NCBI RefSeq assembly: GCF_907164915.1
Contig: NC_061867.1
Span: 37,857,338-37,921,337 of the forward strand
Source of the DNA: Impatiens glandulifera
Lineage: Eukaryota; Streptophyta; Magnoliopsida; Ericales; Balsaminaceae
Length of the DNA stretch: 64,000 nt
Direction: 5' to 3'
A model generated the notes under the pieces. That model was given only the letters and a program-made list of their open reading frames with translations, made no database searches and was not told where the DNA came from. Positions 12,621 through 24,772 of the stretch are shown here, piece after piece (position 1 is the stretch's first letter; every line of letters begins with the position of its first letter). A program made the position numbers and the translations under genes.

Positions 12621-13600
12621 TTCCTCAATTTGTCCATGTAAACAATTATGTTTTTACCCTGATTTATAATTTTAAATATTTCAGTCAAAGAATTATATTA
12701 AAAAATATTCTTATTTGAGCTCATTTTATGGTATTAAAATTAATAATTAATTTAGAAGCATGGTCGTATCAATCGAATTCTAAAATAATAAAATTTCGGA
12801 CGATTTAAATTAGATATAAAAAGAGATACAGTATAAATAATTAGACTAATTATATAAATCAAACTAAATAAATTAATAAAATATATATTTTTAATATTAA
12901 TGTTGGTTTATTTATTTTGCAGGGATATAAAAAATTGAAATCAATCGCTTGGTCAACTAGATTATTACATGGTCAACCAGATTAATACCTAGTTAACTAG
13001 ACAAATAAAAGAGTAACCAAACATGATGGACAATCAAGTAGATAAGTATTAATGCAAACGGAATACTGAAATGTTAAACTAATTAAAAATGGAAGATTCA
13101 GCATTCAATCCTCCAGTCCGCCAGTGATTTGGGAATTGTGAAACTCATTTCTTCTTTTTTCAACTTAAATACATTAGGAACAAATTCTATTTATGTAGGC
13201 AGTTCAAGAAAATCTCTCAAGAAATCCAAAAGTGTTACAAGCCATCATTTATGATCCTGTCTGGAGCCACGTCAAGAAGAATCGACAAGGAATTTATCAA
13301 TAGCGGTTTTGTGCCTTGTCATCAGTTGTAATGACTTGATTTAACTAAGAAGAAACTGAAGCGAAATAGGGGTAATTGTAGAATTATACTTCAACATGTA
13401 GAATGGAGGCGAGGGGGTTAACGGTGAGGCTGCATGCATCATTTGCAGGGGGGAAAACAAATAGGAGTGGAGAGAGGGGAGGAGTAGAAAACGAAAGATC
13501 CTCCATTGAAGTGTTCTTCAAGCTCGGGGGATTTGGGTTTCCTTGCTAAATGGATACTTAGGCTTGGGAAATTATTTTAGTAGCGACTAGGAGTAATGAG
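12620..13600. other. Gene-free spacer
   Basis: AT-rich to 12950, then more mixed sequence (13080-13600) including a GGGGGAAAA-type purine-rich stretch near 13440-13500. No domain-bearing open frame. The sequence is interrupted at 13601 by a LINE tail. Confidence 0.4.
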
Positions 13601-13614
13601 AAAGCTTAGTCGAA

Positions 13615-13980
13615 TACATTTTATTATGTTAGTACGAGTTCATATAAAGGAAGATTAAACAATAATAGTAGACAAACCTCATCATCAACTTCAATTCAAT
13701 CTCCCTTCATGAAGAACGCAAGAAGAATGGGACGTGGAAAAAGGCAATATGATCAAAAGGCGGATATGGAGACAACATAGGTTGAGATAGCTAGATTGTA
13801 GTCTTTGTTCATTATAATCTGTGTTTTGTAATGTGATTTGACTGCCACCATTCAGAAACTTTTTGGTCTTTTGTATGTCATCTTACAATCAAAACTAGAG
13901 TTTGTCTAGTTTTGATTATTGACCCCTCCCACTTTTGGGCCTTTTAATGAAATGGTGTTAAACCGTTTTCCAAAAAAAAA
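13615..13980 (+). mobile_element. 5'-truncated LINE (non-LTR retrotransposon) 3' tail
   Basis: A 366-bp insertion ending in a short poly(A) (13972-13980). It is bracketed by a perfect 14-bp target duplication GAAAGCTTAGTCGA (13601-13614 and 13981-13994). The 3' part has the look of a plant LINE 3' UTR (TTGTAATGTGATTTGACTGC, then GGGCCTTTTAATGAAATGG before the A tract). A short open piece with MGRGKRQYDQKADMETT near 13728 may be the ORF2 carboxy end. The truncated 5' end, A tail and long variable duplication fit target-primed reverse transcription. Confidence 0.75.
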
Positions 13981-14289
13981 GAAAGCTTAGTCGATACTCG
14001 CCTTACTCGGTAAGTGGTCAAGGACAAGGACTAGGTTAAGTTATAATTTTTCTCTTGGTAAGATTTTTTACTTTTCCTCTAACTAAACCTTTTCTTTTTT
14101 TAATTTTTTTCTATAGCTATACTTTTCGAGTTGACAATCCTAACACATAATCAAAAGATGCATATATTTCGTTCAACGACGTTTACCTTATATTATCTCC
14201 ACATCTAAGCCCAAATCTAATGAAATTAAAAAGAAAACAAAGTGTATTTTTGAAGAAGAACATTAAAGCGTATAATACATTTTAAATTG

Positions 14290-15740
14290 GCCAAAATTAA
14301 GATTCAATATAAGCATTGAATGTCCTAGAAAAGTCGCTAGAAAACTGTACGCGATACAAAATTGTTTAGTTTGATAAGTAAAATCTTACACCTTTTAATT
14401 CTTCTCTTATATTTTTATAATTGTGGAATTAATTTTTACGTGATGAAATTGAAAACATAAAACATTAAAGCTTTAGACTTTATAGGAAATCCCATAACTA
14501 ACATTCTTATCGAATCTAGATGAGATTGAGATTGTAAAGGTAAGTTTTCAATGGTCTTTTTTATGTTTTTTTCGAGTAAATACAACCTCACGACAAGAGA
14601 ACGCCACCTATTTCTGTTAAATTAAAAATGATAATTTAGGCATATGAATGCCACGATTATAGATTTTTTATTGGTTCAATGTTTGTTTATGTGTAGAAAA
14701 TGGTTCAACGCGTTTTGTCCCACAACGCACATAGATCTCTATTGCATCAATTTTGACTTCAAAATCTAGCAGTATGCTTTACATTTTAGTTTTTTATTTT
14801 TCTTATTTAACTTAAAGTTAGGGGTGATTTTCTACATTTGTGTGAAACTTTTATTTCTGTGTACAATATATAGACAACATATATAAGTAAATAAAGTAAA
14901 AAATAGAAAAATATTTACAAGTATATAACAAAGACCTATAAAAAAGTTAAAAATGTTAGGCAAAATATATCACGTAAGTGCACATCTTGGAAGATTTTAT
15001 GAAATATAGAGTGGAGGTTTAAATAAAAAAATATTTATGGAAAATTTATAGAATTGATATTTTAATGAGAAATAATTTAAATCATATCAATTTCTATAAT
15101 CCTTGTGTGAGTAATTGAACATATATATTTATGCAGAAATAATGGAGGAAAGGTTTTGAATTTTTTAGGTTTCAAAGTTTTTATATATTTTTTAGTTTTT
15201 TTGATTTTATATTTTGGTTTTGATTTTATATTTTTTATGTTTTGTTTAGTTTATTTAGAAATTAATTAAGGAAATTAAAGGGATAAAACAAATAAGAAAA
15301 CTTACATAAAGAAAATAAACAACAAAATAAAACCCTACAAGAGATGAGACTGGCAAAAAACCAAAAAAAAAGTGTTTATGCAGGAGAAAGTGCGACACTT
15401 AGAGAATCCAAGTGTTAAAGGAAGCATCCAAGCGTCACAAAGTAGCGTCGCTGCAGTTTATCAGTCATTGGAGTTAGCGTCGCTGAAAAAGCGTCAATAG
15501 CAGAGTGGAAGCCTTTTCCACGGTCAGAAACGTCGTTGAAGAGTCTTTGGAGTTTACTTCTCCATGGTAGGGCTATAAATCTCAGTCGGATACCTATATT
15601 TTTGGTCAAGAGATTGGTTTAAGACTTATGGGTCATTCTCGGTCATTCTCTCGGTAGAGGAATCACTTTGGTTTAAGTCCAATCTATACATGAATTTTGG
15701 CTGAAATCATGCCTTGACCCAAAAATATTCAAGAACGTCG
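14290..15740 (+). repeat. Diverged repeat module X, copy 2
   Basis: Second copy of module X (see 75-1600), same orientation. It includes a GAGAACGCCACCTATTTCTG segment near 14600 that resembles the conserved LTR core also seen in module Y. The 3' part repeats CGGTCATTCTC and CGGTCGG words (15630-15760). No coding content. Confidence 0.6.
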
Positions 15741-15830
15741 GTCGGTCGGCCGACGACATTTTCACTATATAATCAAAATGGTAGCCACCAAAGCTCCAAA
15801 GATTAATTTACACAAATATAATATAAATAC

Positions 15831-16312
15831 AAAATTTCAGCCAAGGATCACACTAGAAAACTAAAAAATAAGATAAACACTAGGGCATTAGAAGTTTTTA
15901 TTTGCTTTTTGTTCAAAACATGTTAGATAGACCTGTTTTTTTATATATGTTTCACTATTTATGATAATATACATTTTGTACAAATTTTCATGCAAAGATC
16001 ATACTAGAAAGACCGAAATCAAGATAAACTAGGTCAGTGACACAAAATATGCATATTCTTGGGTTAGTTTTCTTATTTATTTATTTTTCGGTCAAAATAT
16101 GTTTGATTAATCTGATTTTTTTTACTATTTATAATGACACAATCATTAAAATTTTCATCCCAACATTATGTAAGGAAGACCAAAATCAAAACAAACACCT
16201 CAAGAACACCAAAGCATGCATATTTTTGGATCCTTTTTTAAAAAACATTCGGTCAAAACTTTTTAGAATTACCTGATATTTTATTATATTATACTATTTA
16301 CAGTGTTATTAA
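15831..16312 (+). repeat. Three tandem units of ~150-165 bp
   Basis: Units start near 15831, 15981 and 16148. Each begins AAATTTTCA or AAATTTCAG, passes through a CTAGAAAGACC..AAATCAAGATAAAC segment, then a TTTTCGGTCAAAA.ATGTTTGAT-type block, and ends near ACTATTTATAATGA. The last unit is the most diverged. These are probably the tandem repeats often found between the coding part and the LTR of Tat/Ogre elements; that is inference. Confidence 0.55.
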
Positions 16313-16453
16313 ACATGCAAATATTGAGTATCTTTTTAACCCCTAAATCATATAAATGAGTATTTTTTCAACCCAAAAACAAAATGAAGACGACCATTCA
16401 GCAAATGAGATTTAAAGACAGTGAAGAAATTACTCATGCAACAATAAATAGTC

Positions 16454-17366
16454 TGTTAGGATTTGTATCTCTCAAATCCGACTATTTTGAAACAATCTGT
16501 AAAATGTAGGTTAATTAGATGTTTGTAGCGGAATAATTTATAGATCTAATCTAAACATCTAATCATATGATCATGCATAATTGATAGAATCATGATATAT
16601 AGTTTATAGAAATATACCTTTGATGCGTGAACCGGATCAGATCTGGTAGTAATGAATAATCGAGAGTCCCACGTGTTGCTCCTCTACTTGGTCCACACGA
16701 GCCCAATTAGATCTCTTTACTTTCGACTGCTAGGACGAAAAAGACAAAGAGAAAGCAATCCAATTGCTAGATTAAAAGATGATTTCTTCCTCTTGGAGTT
16801 CTCACCGTAATATAGCAAAAGCCGTTTTAAAAGAGGAACAATTCTCTCTCTATTCGCTTCCGTTTTCTTGCAAATAAGTGAATCCTTTTGTATTAAATAA
16901 AATTCCATAATTAACCATTAATTATATATTATTTTATTTCACAAATAAATAATATTTTTATTATTAATAATATCTAATATGTATTAATTATATATTATTT
17001 TATTTCACAATCTTAACTCCATGATTAAACATTAATTATATATTATTTTATTTCACAATCTTAACTCCATAATTAACCATTAATTATATATTATTTTATT
17101 TCACAAATAAATAATATTTCTTCTTATTAATAATATCTAATATATATTAATAATTAACCATCTTTCTCGTTTATCTAGGCGGTCAACTCTAAGTGTGTGA
17201 CCTCATATGACCCGATTATAATAGTTATAGGTTTAACCCCATTAATCGTAGTTGGCTTCTAGCAAAGCATTACGACTCCTAAAATAATCGGATTAAATTA
17301 TATATGTTAATTTGTCCTATCCAAGTTTAGTCATTGCACATTAAATTAAAGGACACAATTCCTTCA
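16454..17366 (+). mobile_element. Probable solo/decayed copia-type LTR
   Basis: Begins TGTTAGGATTTGTATCTC and could end at GGACACAATTCCTTCA, a TG...CA layout. The distal part (17170-17320) holds the 'ggtcaactctaagtgtgtgacc ... taaccccattaatcg ... ggcttctagcaaagcattacgactcct' arrangement seen in many plant copia LTRs. A target duplication was not found and no primer binding site follows, so the boundaries are tentative. Inside, 16912-17160 is an AT-rich tandem repeat of ATTATATATTATTTTATTTC. Confidence 0.4.
16912..17160 (+). repeat. AT-rich tandem repeat
   Basis: Four copies of ATTAATTATATATTATTTTA followed by TTTCACAA, alternating with an AATAAATAATATTT...TAATATCTAATAT block and a TCTTAACTCCAT..TTAA block. 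Confidence 0.7.
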
Positions 17367-17369
17367 TAA

Positions 17370-17700
17370 AAATGCAAGAAAAAAGAACACAAGAAAACAC
17401 AAATTTATAGTGATTCACTCAAATTGAGCTACGTCCACTTCAGCCACCAACAAATTTCACTATAAAGAAAAAGAAGGAATACAGAGTTTTTGCCTCACAC
17501 TTCATCTCTCTAGAATTTTGTCTTCACAATGTAAATCCTTAATAATCACATATTTATAGGGTAAACATTCAGGTAATAAACCTAAATAACTTTGGTCAGA
17601 CCCAAGCCCAAAACCAAAAAGAAAACCCAATAAACTCTAATTAACAATGTAGAGTTTATTATAAATGTAGGCTCTATAACTCAACATAGACAACACATGC
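17370..17700 (-). mobile_element. Copia-type LTR fragment, minus orientation
   Basis: Read on the minus strand, it has a TATAAATATGTG box near 17560-17549 and an AGAGAGATGAAG leader. A GAATCACTATAAATTTGTGT region and a TTCTTGCATTTTT end near 17370 follow, the U3-R-U5 order of Tork/Tnt1-like copia LTRs. It abuts the plus-orientation LTR-like sequence ending at 17366. Neither coding remnants nor a target duplication were found. Confidence 0.35.
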
Positions 17701-19140
17701 AAGTTTGTTTGATTAAATTTAATAGATAGAAAAAAAAATCAAGATCCTTAAATTATTTTCTAGGAATCTTGAAATCTGAAATGAAAACAAGCCAAAACCG
17801 AATTTTAGACCCTAAAGAAAAATGGAGTTTCAATTTTGGGAGGGATTAAAACTCTTAAGAGGCTGTTTAGTTTTCGGTTTTTGAGAGGAATGGAGGGCAT
17901 GATATCGACTCTTGGAAAGGGGAAAAGTCACCCTTAACATAAACAATGGTGGGGTATTTATAGTGGGAAACAAGGGAAATCCTAAGGCCAAGCCTATTAT
18001 ATACCGTCTACTGGGGAGGTTGTTGACAGCTACCAATTTGAATTTGAACATTGGGAATTCTTGGTTTACTACTCTCAAAATTTGAACCATCGGTTGACCA
18101 TTTTGGAATAATTAGTTTATACATATAGATTTGGTTAAATAAAAAAAACAGTATTTTTGGCCTCTTTTACACCATTTATGATTTTTCAGCCAAAACATTG
18201 CATTTTCTGGTGTGGCTCCTGTAGGTCCTCCTCTGTTTGAAGGACACCTTTGGATTGATTTTCAAAGTGTTCCTCGTACTCATGACATGACGCAAGGAAC
18301 ACTTTCATTTGCTCAAATCCGAAGGTGGAAGCCGAGTGCAAGGACTCCTGAATCCCTATATTGGCGTTTCTACAAATGACTAGAGGTGGAAGGAGAAGCC
18401 CACGGCCCGCTCCCGCGGCCTCAATCGTGTCTGACCCGTGACTAGTGAATCAACCCTGTCAATCTGCCCTAATGCTTTTAAGCCCTTTTTGTTTTCATTT
18501 TTATTATTTTTTAATTTTAAATGCCTTAAATATTCTTTTATAAAATCTCAAAAAACTCATAAATAATAATTTTAACAAATTACTTTTCATTTCACTTAGG
18601 GCATGTTTGGTCAAATACCCCATTTTACACATTTTATTTTATTTTTGAAATTTATTTCTAAAACTCAAAAAAATATGAAATTGATTTTTTTATGTTCATA
18701 AAATTGATTTATAATTATACAAAATAGAATGCTATTTTTTTGGTAAGTTTTCAATATTTGAAACTTTCGATTGTGTCCATAACACAGTTTTTACCACTAC
18801 AAAAATTATGTGAGTGATTTGTTTGTGTTCACGGAACTAATATGTGATCATAAGAATTAAATTTTACATTTTTGAAAAAAAAAATGGTTTTTACATTTAC
18901 TTTATGTTTTATGTATTTGTTTAATTTATTGGAAACAATTTTTATTATCCTTAGAATTAGGTTACAGCACAAGTTAGTCATTTAGATAGCTTAAGATTTC
19001 ACAGAATAAATGGATTTAAAAGTGTAAAAATATTTATTGGCCAAAAGTATTTAAAGTAGAGACTATTTATTTTCAGGTGTACTTAGACATAGAGATGAGG
19101 CATTTCTAACGATTAACAAAACACCGAACTCCTAAGAAAA
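17700..19140. other. Gene-free stretch, probably decayed repeats
   Basis: No gene seen. There is a slightly GC-richer patch at 18190-18480, and AT-rich sequence follows. An isolated CACTACAAAAATTATG at 18795 looks like a CACTA terminus but has no subterminal repeats behind it. Confidence 0.4.
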
Positions 19141-19214
19141 TTCACTAATGAAAATGGGGACATTACTTAGAGTACAATCACTCGGTAATGACCCTATATA
19201 TGTTGGTATAGATA

Positions 19215-19790
19215 TAATACCGAGAGTTTGAATAACTCTCGGTATTCGTCGGTATTACCACTCTCGGTAAATTAAATTGAGTGTGTTTACCAAGATATTT
19301 CGTAAATTTCTCGGGTTAGATATTAGAGGGAAAAAGCTAGACTTGTATGTAAAACTCTTGGGTTTATTTGAAAGGGAAAAATCGAGCATTTTCCAAACAA
19401 CTCTCGATTTTTCCCATTCAAATAAATCCGAGAGATATTTTGGAAAACTCTCAGTTTTTCCATTTCAAATAAACCCGAGAGATATTTGGAAAAACTATCG
19501 ATTTTCCTTTTTCAAATAAACCCGAGAGTTATTTGGAAAACTCTCGATTTTTCCCTTTCAAGAAAAACCGAAGGTTATTAGGAAAACTCTCGATTTTTTT
19601 CTCTAAAGAAAAACCGAGGGTTATTTGGAAAATACTTGATTTTTTCCTTTCAAGAAAACACGAGAGTTATTTGAAAAGTTCTCAGTTTTTCTTTGGAGGA
19701 AAAAACCGAGAATTTTTCAAATAACTCTTGGTTTTTCTTTAGACTGAAAAACCAAGAGTTTTCCTAATAACCCTTGGCATTTTCCTTATA
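19215..19790. repeat. CACTA-2 left subterminal repeats (CCGAGAGTT type)
   Basis: About ten inverted or direct copies of CCGAGAGTTATTTGGAAAAC and its complement, at roughly 45-60 bp spacing, form short hairpins. Open frames on the plus strand here are translations of this repeat, not genes. In En/Spm elements such motifs bind the TNPA protein; that role is by analogy. Confidence 0.8.
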
Positions 19791-20019
19791 TATGTCTGAA
19801 ATAGGTCGGTCGTTTTCCGCAACTCAAACCTGATTAGCCAAACCAATATATACACAATAACATTCATGAATCAAAACGTATTCAGCCAAAACCAATACAT
19901 ACACAATAACAATCATAAACCAAAACATGTTCTGCCAAATCTATACGTATCTCAATCATCCAAATAGCATGCTATTAGTCGAATCAAAACGTTTGTTCAA
20001 AAACTATAATGTACAAACT

Positions 20020-20076
20020 AGTTGGGGGGGGAGGAGGTTGACACTACCTCATTAAGAATTCAATCTGTTCTTCATA
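20020..20076 (-). pseudogene. Carboxy-terminal end of the CACTA-2 Transposase_24-type gene (split by CACTA-1)
   Basis: On the minus strand this short piece reads YEEQIEFLM followed by a proline run (QPPPPP) and a stop. It directly continues, across the ATA target site, the coiled-coil reading frame at 32507-32944. A parallel C-terminus (LEQQLELL...PPSPPP...) ends the ORF at 40213-40503, which shows this is the normal end of this protein family. The two parts are now 12.4 kb apart. One stop (TAG) lies between LMR and CQPP, so the gene was already decaying or has decayed since. Confidence 0.75.
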
Positions 20077-20094
20077 CACTAGTGGAAAAATAGG

Positions 20095-20860
20095 CTTCCG
20101 TAACGAAACTTAGTAACGGCGCTCGAACACCCTTACTGATACATTTTATCAGTAACAGTTATATTAAAATTTTACTGTTATGAAGGTATATGTAACGTCT
20201 ATATATAACCGTTACTATTATCAATCTTCAGTAACGGACGTAAGAAATCACTGTTACAGATAACAACGTTTTTTTTCGAGTTAAAGGTATCAGTAACGGT
20301 TATTGTTAAAACCGTTATAGATATAAAAGTATATACCAGTAACGGTTTTTTAGGGAAACCGTTACTGATAAAGTATTAGTAACGGTTTCTGGTATAACCG
20401 TTACTAATATGAGGTCTACCGTTTCATTTGACATAGATATCAGTAACGGTTTCTGAGAAAACCATTACAGATATGACTTCAGTTCAACTTTCACTCGAGG
20501 CATATCATTAACGATTTTAGAGAAAAATCGTTACTGAAAGTACATTGGTGACGATTTTACAAATAACCGTTACAAATACGTGTTGTGTCATTTCGTCTTC
20601 ACAATGACTATTAGTAACAGTTTTAGTATAACAGTTACTAATACGACTTTAATTAAAACTTTTATTCGATGAATATCAATAACGGTTTCCTCTAAAATCG
20701 TTACTGAAAGTACATTGGTAACGGTTTTACGGATAACCGTTACAAATACGCTCCATGTCGTTTCGTTTTCACAATGACTATCAGTAGCGGTTATACATAA
20801 ACCGTTACTGATATCGCTTTAACATCAATAACGGTTTATCTAAAACCGTTACTGATAGTC
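20095..20860. repeat. CACTA-1 left subterminal repeats (AGTAACGGTTT type)
   Basis: Roughly twenty copies of CAGTAACGGTT and its complement AACCGTTACTG, mostly in hairpin-forming pairs 20-40 bp apart. The same motif occurs at the right end and in the separate element at 54485. Confidence 0.85.
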
Positions 20861-20869
20861 TAATAAAAT

Positions 20870-21110
20870 CTGAAATTGCGTCACCTTCTTTATTTTTTCC
20901 TTCTTCCTTTCTTCTCTCTTCTCCACCGCGCTCACGTTTTCTTCTTCTCCGCCGCTGTCTGTTTTGAAGTCACCGCCGGTAGAAGACGTCAATCAGGTAA
21001 GTTATTCTTCTTTTTCTTCTTCTGTTCCGCCTCCCGTTCAAGCCTCCTACCGATTAAATCCGATCTCCTCCACTCGTTCAAGCCTGCATCAATCAGGTAA
21101 GTTCATCTTC
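20870..21110 (+). promoter_or_regulatory. CACTA-1 transcript leader with putative 5' splice sites
   Basis: A pyrimidine-rich leader (CTTTCTTCTCTCTTCTCC) is followed by CGTCAATCAGGTAAGTT (20988-21004) and a second CATCAATCAGGTAAGTT (about 21088-21104). Both hold a good donor site (AG/GTAAGTT). The same leader and the same TCAATCAGGTAAGTT donor occur at 55820-55930 in CACTA-3. A transcription start just after the subterminal repeats is inferred from CACTA structure. Confidence 0.5.
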
Positions 21111-21699
21111 TTTCATTATCTTTTCTTTCATCATCTTCTATAATTAATCTATTTCTAATTAGGTTCATGCAATCAATCCCTTTTTTTAGAAATTTCAATT
21201 CCCCAAACGTGAAGGTATCAGTTATATCCTTTGCCCATTCAATTATGTTCCTGCAATCAATCATGTAACTTTTTTTATTTCTTTTTCAAATACGTTTTCA
21301 ATCTATTCTTTTTCTTTTGCAGGATTTTTCTTGTTTTGATGAAGAAAATATCAACCCTTAAGTTGTAAATTTTGTATCATATTTATATATCTATATTGTG
21401 GCTATATATAGTTAAATGAAGATGATTAGGATGATGATAAAAAAATATGAAGCTATAGAGATATGTTTAAGAGTGATACAAATTTCAAGTAATTTGTTTC
21501 AAAAATTGTTTAAATACCCCTTTACTCGGCAAAAAAAAAAGAAAACTTCTCTTCGGTTCTTTTGTTCGGTTCTTTTGATTGAAAAAGATTGTGTTTGAGT
21601 TTTTTGATTCACTTCTCTTCTTTGAAGTTTGAAGGTTCTCTGTCGCTGATTGAATTTGTTGTTGTTGTTGTCGTCGTTGTCATTCGTCGATATTCAAGT

Positions 21700-22080
21700 T
21701 AGTCTACAAATTATTTTAATTAGATTAATTGATTAGTTAGATTAATGGATTATTTGTATGTTAGGTTATTGCATTAGTGAATTATTTGTATGTTAGGTTA
21801 GTGCATTATCGTTAGATTAATTAGATTGTTAGATTATTTGATGTTAGGTTAGATTATATATTGGATTGTTGGTTAATTTTATTTGAGATTAAGTTAGATT
21901 ATTTGAATGTTAAATTATTGGAATGTTAGATTATTGGATTGTTAGATTAATGGATTATTTGTATGTTAGATTATTGCATTATTGGATTATTTGTATGTTA
22001 GGTTATTGCTTTATTGGATTATTGAATTGTATGTTGATTAGGCTATGATAGTTTATTGAATTATATGTTAAATAATTGGA
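21700..22080 (+). repeat. Intronic ATGTTAGATTATTGGATT low-complexity repeats of CACTA-1
   Basis: An irregular array of GTTAGATTATTGGATTATTT units. A similar array lies at 24030-24260 between exons of the second gene, and its complement (AATCTAACATAATCTAACAT) is at 37100-38050 in CACTA-2. Confidence 0.65.
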
Positions 22081-22150
22081 CTATTTAGGTTTATGATTAA
22101 TTTATAAATAATAAACTTTATTTGACACAATAATATTTTGTGTAGTCCTA

Positions 22151-22699
22151 ATGGAAGTCCCAGACAAAACATGGATGACTATACTTCGTACCGATCCAAA
22201 ATATAGGGGTTGACAAATTCATAGAATTTGCTGAAAGGTCTACGGGTAAATCATCGATTGCATGTCCTTGTGTAAGGTGTGCAAATCGAGTGTATAAGAT
22301 TAAGATCGTCGTTAGATCTTATCTCGTTGTATTCAGCATAAGACAAAATTATGTTTTTTTTTATATTTTCACGGTGAAAATAGAATTGAACGTCATAATG
22401 TAAATGATGTTAGTGAGAATGCGGAGGAAGATGAGTTTGAAGACGAACCGATTAATGTAGCACCAAATAAAGAGAGTAATATCATGGAAGACGAACTTGT
22501 TGATGTTTGAGAGGATCATTTAATGGAAGTTATTATTGCTGATTTGTACCCTAATGTCAACAATGATAATGAACATCCTACTGAAAATGAGCATCCTGTT
22601 GATAATGCTAAGACGTTTTACAAATTTTTGGACGATTCGAAACTCCCTTTGTATGAAGGTTCTCGCATTTCCAAGTACAACAAGTCTTTTACTCTATAG
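22151..22699 (+). pseudogene. TNP2-type CACTA transposase, amino-terminal remnant
   Basis: Starts MEVPDKTWMTILRTDPKY, then a DKFIEFAERSTG-like segment and an IACPCVRCANRV motif. That is the transposase-associated domain that opens plant TNP2 proteins. It continues through a histidine-rich FHGENRIERHN piece and an acidic linker (ENAEEDEFEDEPI) to KFLDDSKLPLYEGSRISKYN. At 22699 it stops, just where the Transposase_21 catalytic domain should begin; that domain and DUF4218 are missing, so CACTA-1 lost its transposase by internal deletion. At least two frameshifts (near 22205 and 22300) and a stop in the linker occur. Identification rests on the motif set and on the paralogue at 36962-33982; start chosen at the conserved MEVPDK. 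Confidence 0.8.
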
Positions 22700-22819
22700 A
22701 TATGACATCAAGGCTTGGATGGAAAATTGTGACACTAATAAATCTTCGTTACTCTAATTAAGGTTGAACTATTTATATTAAGGGTTACTTGTATATTTTT
22801 CTTATAAACATTACATTCT

Positions 22820-24772
22820 ATGTTTGCAACTATCATGGCACCTAAAAGAGTAGTAGGTAAGAGTTTTATCAGCGCGCTAACAAACCATGTACAGAGGACT
22901 GAGGAGCATTTAGAGGACCCTTTGGCACTACTTAACTCTATCGGGGACCTTGATTTGGGCGGTATAATAGGTAGTGATGATGATGACATGAACATTGATA
23001 GTGTACCAAACACTAACCTCGATGTTGATGATGATGAGACACAACCCCTCTTTGAGGAGCAAGACAGAGGTACCGATGTTTAATTACGTATTTTGTTATG
23101 ATCCTATATAATTTTGTATTTAATTTTAGGATCTATTTTGAGAAGGAGACGGGGTAAGAACAAAAATACATCAGTTGGTAGATTGCATGGGTTTTAAGCC
23201 GATAAATGGTAAGCCCATGTGCGAGAATAGGACAGCGTGGTCGAGGCTTATTGGGAGTGTCATTCGAGACTCCAATGCACTACCTTACAGGACCTTGCGT
23301 AGGTCGGACTTAAGCTCCACACAGCTAGATCACATATGGATGACTATCACGGTAAGTTATTAGTTTTGATGTATTAATCACAATCTATAATTGTATTTTA
23401 ATGTTGACTTTTTAGGATCCTTTCGAGGCTGTGGGGGAGGACATCAACAACTATTGCCGCCAAGGTCTACATCAAGCAAACAAATTATGGGATAGATGGA
23501 GATGTCAATGGAATACCTTGTACGTTAAAGCTCGTGAAGGTGACGAGGCAGCGATTAGAGAAAATCCCCCTCCGGAGATCGCCCTAAGTGATTGACATTA
23601 TCTTCTTGATCGTCGCTTTCTCACTTCGGAGTTCAAGGTAAGTTATTTTTTTTAAAGAGCTCTTACATTAATCATTTATTAAACACAAATCTTTTTTTAT
23701 TTGTAGAAAACGATTAATGTCAATGTGCTTAATAGGTCGCATGTTGTGTACAAGAATCATGCGGGCAACATCTCATTTTCGCAAGTCGAGAGACAAATGG
23801 TTTGTTTTATCATTGCATACAAAGTTATACAAAGTTTATAATGTTATTAAGTTTTTATCAATTATTAAATTTGTATAGGATAAGACTATCGGTACCTCGC
23901 CTAATTTTGCTGACTTATTTCTCCACACTCATACAAAAAAAACCAACTCTGCAAGATCCAAATACGGAGTTCCCCTATATTATTCAAGAAAAGTGGTAAG
24001 TCGTGTTTATTAGTTTAATTTATTTTATGTTAGGTTAGATTATTGTATTTTTGGATTATTGAGTGTTAGGTTACATTGTAATTTATTTATTGAATGTTAG
24101 GTTGGATTATTGAGTGTTAGGTTAGATTATAATTTGGTTTATTGAATGTTTGGTTGGATTATTTGGTTTATTGAATGTTAGGTTAGATTATTGAATTGTT
24201 GGATTATTGAATTGTATGTTGATTAGGTTATGATATTTTATTGAATTATATGTTAAATTATTTGGTGGGCCTTACGAACTGCTATAGAAGAAGACCCAAG
24301 TAGGAATGATCTACAGTTGGCTGAGTACGCGTTCGGGTCTTAGGGACATGGGCAAGTCGTGGGTATGGGCTCATGTGTCACACCTACATCTTTTAGAGTA
24401 GATGCTCGTGGGGGTTCTAGCACTCCACGTAGTGACACACAACAGATCCGTGAGGAGAACCGAGTTTTACTTAAGGAGATGTAGATAATTAGAGAGGAAC
24501 GTGAAGCTGAGAAACTTCAGTCACAGAGAGAGCGTGAAGAAGCATTATTGGAGCATGAAATGGAGCATGAAGAAACAAAAAGGAAGTGTCAAATTGACCG
24601 TGAAGAAGCATAAAGGGAGAGACAACAATCAATATAAGAGCGTGAACAAATACGGGATGAGATGATTGTGATGAGGGAGAAGATGACCTACATATTATCC
24701 ATGATTCCCGTTAACTCTCGCCCTCCACGTCCCCCTGCCCCTCCCACTAGAGATGATGCTCCTCCCACTTGA
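22820..24772 (+). pseudogene. Transposase_24-type (Ptta/En/Spm) CACTA gene, broken
   Basis: The second gene of CACTA-1, possibly the TNPA-like accessory protein. Probable exons: 22820-23069; about 23130-23351; 23416-23637; 23707-23799; 23879-23995; about 24268-24772. Most have good GT/AG borders. Key pieces are a KPINGKPMCENRTAWSRLIG block, FEAVGEDINNYCRQGL, HQANKLWDRWRCQWN, an LLDRRFLTSEFKK block and FSQVERQMDKTIG. IEEDPSRNDLQLAEYAFGS leads to a long charged coiled coil and a proline-rich end (SRPPRPPAPP). This order is that of the plant Transposase_24 family. Disruptions are a one-base shift near 23185, a stop in the exon at 23416-23637, and four in-frame stops in the last exon. It is not functional as read. 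Confidence 0.8.

Noticed and set aside
18380..18480. GC-rich patch with CCCGCTCCCGCGGCC as a promoter or CpG-like element
   Set aside because: No gene follows on either strand; probably a fragment of a repeat.
18795..19143. CACTACAAAAATTATG at 18795 as the left terminus of CACTA-2
   Set aside because: It is a classic CACTA-like start, but subterminal repeats begin only after about 19200 and the flanking TAC does not match the right flank GTA; 19143 fits the other terminus slightly better. Not excluded.
19277..19724. Plus-strand open frames with repeated FKKNR/WKNSRFF-like peptides
   Set aside because: They are translations of the CCGAGAGTT subterminal repeats of CACTA-2, not a protein gene.
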